Of a DNA stretch of 35,482 bases, positions 22,944 through 29,116 are shown piece after piece. The stretch's first letter is position 1. The number at the start of each line of letters is the position of its first letter. This stretch comes from Oscillospiraceae bacterium (GTDB lineage Bacteria; Bacillota; Clostridia; Oscillospirales; Ruminococcaceae). Location: positions 1-35,482 of the forward strand of contig JAGAUA010000065.1 of the NCBI GenBank assembly GCA_017847885.1, given 5' to 3'. The notes beneath the pieces were generated by a model. That model ran no database searches. It worked only from the letters and a program-made list of their open reading frames with translations, and was not told the origin of the DNA. The translations under genes were made by a program, and so were the position numbers.

Positions 22944-22963
22944 CGCTTACGCTTGAACTTCAT
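22895..22963 (-). pseudogene. Truncated second copy of the zinc-ribbon gene
   Basis: The first six codons match the gene at 21988-22152; then the frame runs into the repressor remnant in another frame and stops after 22 codons. Created by the 291-bp duplication. Confidence 0.65.
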
Positions 22964-23237
22964 AGCTTTTCACATCCTCCCTAACATTTATAAAATCCCG
23001 TCACGTATCAGCCGTTTGGTGAACTCAGGCTCGCGAAGAGGCAGACCGCTAAGGTGTCGGGACAGCCTCTCGGTGACGTTCTTCTGCCACTGTTTCCTCT
23101 CCTCTGGTGTTATTTCTTCCACGGGGACGGCAACGATCTTGCCGTCCCGTTCTACCTCCAGGAAACGAAGCACTGTCAATTCCTTTGCCATAAAAACACC
23201 TCCCGTAAAGTGTATGTATCCTGCGGTTTGTCCTATT
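22947..23237. repeat. 291-bp direct duplication, right copy
   Basis: Right copy of the duplication at 22136-22426. The 520 bases between the copies hold the rightward Cys-rich gene, a leftward small gene and the repressor remnant. Confidence 0.9.
22988..23191 (-). CDS. 67-residue early phage protein, copy 2
   Basis: Two residue changes from copy 1 (22177-22380). GGGAGGTG precedes the ATG. It is the first intact gene after the Cro-like gene in the leftward early transcript. No domain is recognised. Confidence 0.6.
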   Translation of the reverse strand: MAKELTVLRFLEVERDGKIVAVPVEEITPEERKQWQKNVTERLSRHLSGLPLREPEFTKRLIRDGIL

Positions 23238-23277
23238 AGGATTTGCCATGCTCTCCATCCTCTCTAAGCCCTAACCG

Positions 23278-23380
23278 TTACTGCTGACCAAAAAAAATCT
23301 CTTGCACGGTCTTGTTAAAATAGTTTGCAATCTTGATTTTAACCTCGTCCCTCGGAACTCTCTCACGATGTTCTTTCAAA
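23278..23380 (-). pseudogene. C-terminal remnant of a second XRE-family repressor
   Basis: In the +1 frame relative to the Cro-like gene, the sequence reads EHRERVPRDEVKIKIANYF, then NKTVQEIFFGQQ and stop, a typical XRE repressor C-terminus. No start or DNA-binding half is attached; it overlaps the 3' end of the Cro-like gene. Confidence 0.6.
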
Positions 23381-23569
23381 CAGCTGTTCCAGCATCATGT
23401 TTGTTCCGAGTTCCTTTTTAATGCACAGAGTTTCGTCAAATGTAAAATCATTTTTACCGTTACACTTAACGATAAATGTCTGATACCTGATATTCACCCT
23501 TTCCGCAAGATATTTTTTACTTATACCTTTTTCTCTTATTGCTTTGTCGAGATTTGGATATACGCACAT
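23363..23569 (-). CDS. Cro-like XRE repressor
   Basis: This is a 68-residue single-domain protein with the XRE helix-turn-helix: ISKKYLAERVNIRYQTFIVK at residues 16-35, followed by NDFTFDETLCIKKELG as in short Cro/C1-type phage regulators. It is the first gene of the leftward early transcript. A perfect promoter (TTGACA, 17 bases, TATAAT) lies upstream on its strand, with a CGAAATATCG operator inside the spacer. It likely competes with the rightward repressor for the shared operators. Confidence 0.85.
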   Translation of the reverse strand: MCVYPNLDKAIREKGISKKYLAERVNIRYQTFIVKCNGKNDFTFDETLCIKKELGTNMMLEQLFERTS

Positions 23570-23593
23570 TTTATCAACTTCCTTTCTGAGTGT

Positions 23594-23768
23594 CGATATT
23601 TCGTTACCTCACTTTTAATTATATGTCGAAATATCGCTATTGTCAATACGTTTTTGAAAATAAATAGCGAAATATCGCCACTTTGTACAACTGCACAAAT
23701 TTAGTACCGATATTTCGTTATAATTTAATATAGAAAGTATTGATTTTTCGTTATAGTTATGATATTAT
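23594..23768. promoter_or_regulatory. Divergent lysis-lysogeny control region with five operators
   Basis: Near-palindromic CGATATTTCG/CGAAATATCG sites lie at 23594-23603, 23627-23636, 23668-23677 and 23708-23717, with a weaker one at 23741-23750. Leftward promoter: TTGACA 23646-23641 and TATAAT 23623-23618 (17-base spacer) with operator 2 inside. Rightward candidates are TATAAT at 23719-23724 beside operator 4 and TTGATT 23740-23745 / TATTAT 23763-23768 overlapping operator 5. Confidence 0.82.
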
Positions 23769-23789
23769 ATAATTGTTGGAGGTGATAAA

Positions 23790-24146
23790 GTGACAAGGGA
23801 AGAATTTTTAAGTGACTTGCTGAAAAAGCAGGGGCATACAATTAAAGGATTTGCACGACAAATAGGACTGCCGACATCAACGTTACGCTCTATTTTAAAA
23901 AATGTCGGCGGCGCTGCCGTTGATAATGTTTTTAAAATTTGTGCAGGCTTGGGAATAAAAGCTGACGATCTGAACGAAATAAACGATAATCCAATCGTCG
24001 TTGAAGCCACCCCAAGTATTAAAGATGGTGAACAAGACCTGCTCGACCTGTACCGCCAACTGCATAACGATGATAAAATAAGGATAGTCACAAAAATGGA
24101 GACCATTATCGAGGACTATCCCGAAAACAAAGAAGGCGCATCATAA
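23790..24146 (+). CDS. C1-like XRE repressor (lysogeny regulator)
   Basis: This 118-residue protein starts at GTG behind TTGGAGGTGA. Residues 1-65 form an XRE helix-turn-helix (HTIKGFARQIGLPTSTLRSI), followed by a short acidic C-terminal region with EQDLLDLYRQLHNDDKIRIV, common in clostridial phage repressors without a LexA-type protease domain. It is the first gene of the rightward lysogeny unit, divergent from the Cro-like gene, and most likely binds the CGATATTTCG sites upstream. A terminator follows its stop. Confidence 0.85.
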   Translation: MTREEFLSDLLKKQGHTIKGFARQIGLPTSTLRSILKNVGGAAVDNVFKICAGLGIKADDLNEINDNPIVVEATPSIKDGEQDLLDLYRQLHNDDKIRIVTKMETIIEDYPENKEGAS

Positions 24147-24150
24147 AACT

Positions 24151-24171
24151 AACCGCCCTTGGTGGGCGGTT
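24151..24171 (+). terminator. Terminator after the C1-like repressor
   Basis: Eight-base arms (24151-24158, 24164-24171) and a five-base loop; the tail TTAAATAAAA is only moderately T-rich, so termination may be partial. Confidence 0.6.
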
Positions 24172-24213
24172 TAAATAAAATACTGAAACACCAAAATCGA
24201 ATTGGAGACGTAT

Positions 24214-25119
24214 ATGCTTATAACTATACTTGGCTTATTGCCACTAATCCTAATAGGCATTTATGCTGCACTTGCAATTAAGAAAGATATTGAATCAAAG
24301 CAAAACAAAAATATAAATTCAACATCAAAAGGATTGAACTATACCCCTTTAGCCAAATCAGAACTAAATTCAAAATATGAAACATCAGCTAAATATGAAA
24401 AAACAAAAAGCATGGAGCAGCCAAAAGAAAATTCAAATGATTTACCTCATGTTACTAATAGTAATACGTCAAAACCTGTTATTCGTTCATTTTTTCTTCC
24501 TGCTGATGTTAATGGACTTCCAGCTGCTTACTGCTATGAAGATGTACATATTTGCATTATTAAAGGAAAAGAGCCTGATATGTCAGCTGTACTGAGTTAC
24601 GCTGAAAACGATGCAAACGTTATTGTCGAAGTTGAACCTACCAATCCATATGATAATGAAGCCGTTGCTTTATATACTTCTACGCGTATACGCTTAGGAT
24701 ATTTATACAGAAGCAGATTGAAAGATATGGCATATGATTATTTGAAGCGTGAATTGCCTATTTGCGCAAGGATTTCAGACATTAAAGAAAATGAGATATA
24801 CATAAATATAGCTTTTTATGCTCCTGCCAAACCAACATTACCGAAAGAATATGCAAATCAGATTTCTTTTACATTACAATCTTCAACTAATGATATGCAA
24901 GAAGCTCTTGAATTTGCTGATGAAGGTGATGAACTTGAATTCGATTTTGATTTTATGAAATGCAAATATGTTTTTCTTAATGACTACCAAGAAATTGGAT
25001 ATGCACCAAGCAAATACGATGATATTTTAAATGATATTGATGATTATGAAGCTAAAATAATAAAGCTTAATGAATTGAATAGTGGAAAAATTTCTGCAAA
25101 GATTACTTTAAAATATTAA
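24214..25119 (+). CDS. Membrane-anchored protein with two HIRAN-like domains
   Basis: This is a 301-residue protein. The ATG at 24214 follows GGAG; a TTG four codons upstream is rejected. It has an N-terminal membrane helix (residues 2-22), then a Ser/Asn/Lys-rich linker to about 85. Next is a HIRAN-like domain at about 110-205 (VEVEPTNPYDNEAVALYTS then IRLGYLYRSRLKDM). A second, diverged repeat lies at about 215-300 (KYVFLNDYQEIGYAPSKYDD). HIRAN domains bind DNA 3' ends in helicases such as HLTF, and stand-alone forms occur in prophages and defence loci. The gene is more AT-rich than the phage early genes, pointing to cargo. Position between repressor and integrase suits superinfection exclusion. 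Confidence 0.6.
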   Translation: MLITILGLLPLILIGIYAALAIKKDIESKQNKNINSTSKGLNYTPLAKSELNSKYETSAKYEKTKSMEQPKENSNDLPHVTNSNTSKPVIRSFFLPADVNGLPAAYCYEDVHICIIKGKEPDMSAVLSYAENDANVIVEVEPTNPYDNEAVALYTSTRIRLGYLYRSRLKDMAYDYLKRELPICARISDIKENEIYINIAFYAPAKPTLPKEYANQISFTLQSSTNDMQEALEFADEGDELEFDFDFMKCKYVFLNDYQEIGYAPSKYDDILNDIDDYEAKIIKLNELNSGKISAKITLKY

Positions 25120-25169
25120 AAATCCGCATATATAGCGGTTAATATTAAAAATTAATGGAGGAATGACAA

Positions 25170-25577
25170 ATGAATTCAAAAATTATGAGGATCATCGCAT
25201 GGATTTACACCGTATTGGGCGTAATCGGAAGCTTTGTGTCGGGGGCAAAACTTGAAGATATTTTTTATCGCCTTGATGCAAGCGCTGCAATTGTAACCAT
25301 CATAGGCATTATCGGTACGCTCTTTTCTGCTTCTATATTGTTTGCTATTGCAAAGCTTCTCGAACGTGCCGAATATTGTACTGATAGTACAGCTTCCATA
25401 AAGTTGATGCTCGAACGTGTATGTGCTTCTGCGGCTCCAAAGGGCGCTTCAAACTCCAAAATGAGTCTTTCGGATATTGCAAGTAAATCCACAGGCGGAG
25501 AATGGCGCTGCCCCAAATGCGGAAAAACTAACCCATCGACATCACGGGTATGCAAAGATTGTGCATATGAGAAGTAA
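25170..25577 (+). CDS. Two-helix membrane protein with C-terminal zinc ribbon
   Basis: This is a 135-residue protein with membrane helices at about 8-24 and 38-62 (AAIVTIIGIIGTLFSASILF), a cytosolic Ser/Ala linker, then a zinc ribbon WRCPKCGKTNPSTSRVCKDC at 113-132. TGGAGGAATGACAA precedes the ATG. It follows the HIRAN protein gene in the lysogeny unit. No known function; the layout resembles small sensor or exclusion proteins found in prophages. Confidence 0.6.
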   Translation: MNSKIMRIIAWIYTVLGVIGSFVSGAKLEDIFYRLDASAAIVTIIGIIGTLFSASILFAIAKLLERAEYCTDSTASIKLMLERVCASAAPKGASNSKMSLSDIASKSTGGEWRCPKCGKTNPSTSRVCKDCAYEK

Positions 25578-25595
25578 GCGCATACATAACATTAA

Positions 25596-25640
25596 TTGCA
25601 GTCAACTGCAAAAAATCCCCCGAACCTAACGGAACGGGGG
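25596..25640 (-). terminator. Palindrome copy 3 plus GC-rich hairpin
   Basis: TTGCAGTCAACTGCAA (25596-25611) is followed by a hairpin with arms CCCCCG/CGGGGG (25617-25622, 25635-25640). Only on the minus strand does a T-run follow, so it would stop leftward transcripts although local genes run rightward. The palindrome-plus-hairpin arrangement repeats that at 7961-8012. Confidence 0.5.
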
Positions 25641-25849
25641 AAAGCAGTGTACATATAACTCAAATTAATTATAAAGGAAGTGCTTTTACGGCTAATAAGA
25701 TTAATACACAAAGAAATCAAAATTCAGATTTTTCCCCTCAAGCTAAATTTAATGAACTAATAGAAAATAATGCTCTTTCGTTTGCAATAACCGAAACTAA
25801 AAAGTACATCTATGAAAATTGTAATAAGAAAAATAATACTGATGAAATA

Positions 25850-26233
25850 TTGAACTTATATAAGAAGCAATATAATGCAAACAAACACGCCCGTGGCCGT
25901 TTGAAAGACCTATTGGTATCTTCAACCGTATTTATCTTTACTATGTTTTTCACAAAATTATCAGAAATTCCATTTTCAATTAACTTTAAATTGGAACAAC
26001 CAATCACATTAAATAATATTATAAATTCTATTTTTCAAATAATTCCTTCTTTGGCATATGTATCGGCTTTTATAATTATGGCTTTTCTTTGGCTCAAATA
26101 TATAATAAAAACTTGTTTTGATTTCTCAAGCCCATATGATTTATACATAACGCCTTATTTATGCGATATGATGTATAAACGTTTGAAATCAGAAGGATTT
26201 AATCCACCTAAAATTCCATTTGATGATTTATAA
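25850..26233 (+). CDS. Two-helix membrane protein of the lysogeny cargo, start uncertain
   Basis: This is a 127-residue protein from a TTG start, with two membrane helices (LLVSSTVFIFTMFFTKL; LAYVSAFIIMAFLWLKYIIK) and an AT-rich codon pattern like the HIRAN gene. The frame is open upstream to about 25571 with a plausible coding pattern (ELIENNALSFAITETKKYIY) but has no ATG, GTG or TTG there. The gene may therefore have lost its proper start or use an unusual one. No family is recognised. It overlaps nothing and ends 25 bases before the recombinase ATG. Confidence 0.45.
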   Translation: MNLYKKQYNANKHARGRLKDLLVSSTVFIFTMFFTKLSEIPFSINFKLEQPITLNNIINSIFQIIPSLAYVSAFIIMAFLWLKYIIKTCFDFSSPYDLYITPYLCDMMYKRLKSEGFNPPKIPFDDL

Positions 26234-26258
26234 TAAAACCACAGAAAGGGGTCCAACT

Positions 26259-27704
26259 ATGAAAACCGGTGCGGTATATATCCGTGTATCAACAGATATG
26301 CAGGTCGAACTTTCCCCCGACAGCCAGCTGAAAATGATTGAGCAGTACGCCAAAGCGAACGATATTATCATCAGCAAAAAATATACCTATGTCGACGAGG
26401 GCATAAGCGGCAGAAAAGCAGAGAAGCGCCCTGCGTTTATGGAGATGATCGCAACAGCAAAGACGAAGCCGCGCCCGTTTGATGTGATTTTGGTGTGGAA
26501 ATTCTCACGTTTTGCAAGAAACCGTGAGGATAGTATTGTTTATAAATCCATGTTAAAAAAGGAGTGCGGCATTGATGTTGTGTCCGTTTCCGAGCCTATT
26601 GGAGAGGATAAGACATCAATACTGATAGAAGCACTGCTGGAAGCTATGGACGAGTATTATTCCCTAAATCTCGCCGAGGAGGTCCGCCGCGGCATGACCG
26701 AAAAAATCTCTCGGGGCGGCGTTGTCGTTGCCCCGCCATTCGGTTATTCCATAGAAAACGGTGTGTATGTTCCCAATGATAACGCACCCATTGTTAAAAT
26801 GATTTTTGAAAAATATCTGTCGGGATCTGGCACACGAGCAATCGCGGCGGAGCTGAACGAGCTGGGCATAAAATCTACCCGTGGGAATACTTTCGGCAAC
26901 CGCAACATTGAGTATATTTTAAACAACATCACCTACATTGGGAAACTGCGCTGGAACCCAAACGGCAAGGTTACTGCATCACATAAATACATGGCAACCG
27001 ATGACACAATCATAGTCGATGGAAAGCACGAGCCAATAATAGACAATGAAACATTTGATGCAGTCCAAGAAAAGCTTGCCGCGACCAAGAAAAAATATCC
27101 TGCACGATATCAGCAACGGCACGAAACGTATTTCTTCCGCGGATACGTGCGTTGTTCTGCTTGTGGCGCGACCCTCGTCCGCGCTCAGGCGTCGTCAAGT
27201 GACTCCCTGCAATGTCATAATTACAGCCGTGGGCAATGCAGCGTCAGCCATAGCATTACTATACGCAAACTGAAAACGGCGGTGCTTGAGGCTATCGGAC
27301 GGGATATCAATAATCCTAATGCAATCAATTTTGACCCCGTTTCCAATAATGATAACATCGGCACCGATGCGGCATTACTGCGTGAAAAAATAAAAAAAGA
27401 GGAAGCCAAGCTCTCCCGTGTCCGCGAAGCCTACGAGGACGGCATTGACACGTTGGAAGAATACAAGGCTAACAAGACAAAAATAACACAGACAATAGCT
27501 GCGTTGAATGATAAGCTGAACGATATCCCGACCTGCTCGCCCTGTGACAGAATTTCATTCATAGATAAATTGATTACGGTATACGGCATAGTGTCACAGC
27601 CCGATATTTCCCCGGAAGAATTTAATTCAAATATGCTTGAAATCATTAGCAGGATTGAATTCAACCGCAAAAAAAATACAATTTCCATTTTTTATAAATA
27701 TTAA
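26259..27704 (+). CDS. Large serine recombinase (phage integrase)
   Basis: This 481-residue protein starts at the ATG behind AAAGGGG. The N-terminal resolvase domain (1-150) has the nucleophile in YIRVSTDMQ (Ser11) and VWKFSRFARN. A recombinase domain at 165-270 has ISRGGVVVAPPFGY and YILNNITYIGKLRW. A zinc ribbon has CSACGATL and CHNYSRGQC, and a coiled coil spans about 375-425 (KIKKEEAKLSRVREAYEDG). Such enzymes integrate at a short core and excise with a directionality factor. Its stop codon lies within a few bases of the interrupted cotJC gene, marking the right attachment site. Slightly short of many relatives (500-550), but all domains are present. Confidence 0.93.
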   Translation: MKTGAVYIRVSTDMQVELSPDSQLKMIEQYAKANDIIISKKYTYVDEGISGRKAEKRPAFMEMIATAKTKPRPFDVILVWKFSRFARNREDSIVYKSMLKKECGIDVVSVSEPIGEDKTSILIEALLEAMDEYYSLNLAEEVRRGMTEKISRGGVVVAPPFGYSIENGVYVPNDNAPIVKMIFEKYLSGSGTRAIAAELNELGIKSTRGNTFGNRNIEYILNNITYIGKLRWNPNGKVTASHKYMATDDTIIVDGKHEPIIDNETFDAVQEKLAATKKKYPARYQQRHETYFFRGYVRCSACGATLVRAQASSSDSLQCHNYSRGQCSVSHSITIRKLKTAVLEAIGRDINNPNAINFDPVSNNDNIGTDAALLREKIKKEEAKLSRVREAYEDGIDTLEEYKANKTKITQTIAALNDKLNDIPTCSPCDRISFIDKLITVYGIVSQPDISPEEFNSNMLEIISRIEFNRKKNTISIFYKY

Positions 27705-27707
27705 TCA

Positions 27708-28230
27708 TATCTTTAAACAACTCGGCGGCCCCGACGGTGAGCTTGCCGCTTCGACGCGATACCTCAACCAGCGTTATATTGCGCCAAACGACCAGGTAAA
27801 GGGAATACTGACAGATGTTGGAACGGAGGAACTTGCGCACGTTGAAATGATTTCCGCTATCGTTTATCAGCTCACGAAAAATCTGACTCCTGAGCAGATC
27901 AAAGCAGGCGGACTTGACGCTTATTATGTTGACCACACATTGGGTATATATCCTCAATCGGCGGCAGGCGTACCCTTTACAGCCGCGTATTTCCAATCAA
28001 AGGGAGATATAATTACCGACCTGCATGAAAACCTTGCAGCAGAACAGAAAGCAAGAACTACCTATGACAACATTCTGCGTATGGCAGACGACCCCGATGT
28101 ACGCGACCCCATCAAGTTCCTCAGACAGCGTGAGATCGTACATTTCCAACGTTTCGGCGAGGGTCTGAGAATTGTTCAGGATACCCTTGATTCCAGAAAC
28201 TTCTACGCATTTAACCCCTCTTTTGATTAA
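27708..28230 (+). pseudogene. cotJC: CotJC / manganese-catalase-like spore coat protein, 5' part missing
   Basis: From about 27720 the frame reads QLGGPDGELAASTRYLNQRY, then GILTDVGTEELAHVEM and further to VHFQRFGEGLRIVQDTLDS, matching the ferritin-like manganese-catalase family of the CotJC spore coat protein, with metal-ligand Glu and His residues present. Family members start about 30 residues earlier; those codons are replaced by the end of the recombinase gene. The remaining frame is intact, so the interruption is recent or the gene is restored by excision. A strong terminator follows. Confidence 0.85.
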
Positions 28231-28238
28231 TTCCGAAA

Positions 28239-28277
28239 AAAGGCTTGATACCTGCGAAAAACGGGTATCAAGCCTTT
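28239..28277. terminator. Bidirectional terminator between cotJC and the PhzF-like gene
   Basis: A perfect 14-bp stem (28239-28252 with 28264-28277). T-rich stretches follow on both strands, so it can serve both converging genes. Confidence 0.88.
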
Positions 28278-28312
28278 CAAATATTTTTATCCTTGCATTA
28301 TAGGACGCGTAT

Positions 28313-29086
28313 TCAAATGATTATATCCCCATGCATATACAAAGCCGCGCTGCCCGATATTTTTACATCGTCCTCGCCAAGCCTGCAATAAAGAGTTCCG
28401 CCGCGCTTTGAAAGCTGCTTCGCTGTCAAATCATTTTTGTTAAGCTTTTTCGCCCACAGCGGAACAAGGCTGCTATGAGACGAGCCTGTTACCGGGTCTT
28501 CAAGATTCAGTTCGGGGCAGAAAAATCTTGAAACAAAATCGCAGTTTTCGCCCTTTGCCGTAACAACTATACCAAGCCAGTTATCCAATGTTCCAAGCTT
28601 TTTGTAATCGGGTTCAAAGCTTAATATATCCTCCACGCTGTCCGTTACAGCATACAGGTCGCGCTCGGAGTACAATTCCTTAGGAGCAAATCCCAGCGCA
28701 GCTGTAATTTCATCGGTAACGTCAATTCTTTCGGGAACTCTTTTCGGGAATGACATTTCATATGCGCCGTTTTTCCGCTCAACCGTCAGAATACCGCTCA
28801 TCGTATCAAAACGTACAACATCTGACTCGGGTTCAAGGTAGTTCAGCACAACAAAAGCCGAAGCAAGCGTTGCGTGTCCGCAAAGGTCTATCTCAAATGT
28901 CGGCGTAAACCATCTCAACGAGTAGATATCGCTCTTTTTCAGCACAAAGGCAGTCTCGGAGAGGTTGTTTTCAAATGCGATTTTCTGCATTATTTCATCG
29001 GGAACTGTTTTTTCGAGAATACATACCCCGGCAGAATTGCCTTTGAAAATTTCGTCCGTAAATGTGTCAACTACATAATATTTCAT
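28313..29086 (-). CDS. PhzF-family isomerase/epimerase
   Basis: This 257-residue protein has the two-lobed PhzF/diaminopimelate-epimerase-like fold. The conserved acidic residue is in NNLSETAFV, the phosphate-like loop is DLCGHATLASAF, and EDPVTGSSHSSL lies in the second lobe. GGAGAATTTAT precedes the ATG. Members isomerise small acids, but the substrate of most, including this one, is unknown. It lies 30 bases downstream of the GH2 gene and is probably cotranscribed. Confidence 0.88.
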   Translation of the reverse strand: MKYYVVDTFTDEIFKGNSAGVCILEKTVPDEIMQKIAFENNLSETAFVLKKSDIYSLRWFTPTFEIDLCGHATLASAFVVLNYLEPESDVVRFDTMSGILTVERKNGAYEMSFPKRVPERIDVTDEITAALGFAPKELYSERDLYAVTDSVEDILSFEPDYKKLGTLDNWLGIVVTAKGENCDFVSRFFCPELNLEDPVTGSSHSSLVPLWAKKLNKNDLTAKQLSKRGGTLYCRLGEDDVKISGSAALYMHGDIII

Positions 29087-29116
29087 ATAAATTCTCCGCT
29101 TTTTGAATTAATAAAA

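Larger units (their letters stand above)
6130..27704. mobile_element. Head-and-packaging prophage element with large serine recombinase
   Basis: The element contains HK97-type head and packaging genes, early genes, divergent repressors and an integrase of the large serine recombinase family at its right end. The right boundary is sharp: the recombinase stop is followed within a few bases by the interior of a cotJC gene. The left boundary lies in the last codons of the capsid gene next to the cbiC terminator. No tail, baseplate, holin or endolysin gene is present, and no duplicated attachment core links 6060-6185 with 27690-27740. It is therefore either a deleted prophage remnant or a capsid-encoding satellite; the capsid truncation favours a remnant. 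Confidence 0.8.

Noticed and set aside
23049..23258. 69-codon leftward frame spanning the duplicated gene
   Set aside because: It is a shifted-frame reading of the 67-residue gene and its ribosome site, and its twin at 22238 shows no protein-level conservation.
27637..27707. Start of the cotJC-like gene at the upstream in-frame codon
   Set aside because: The first 24 or so codons of that frame are an alternative reading of the recombinase 3' end and do not match the family.
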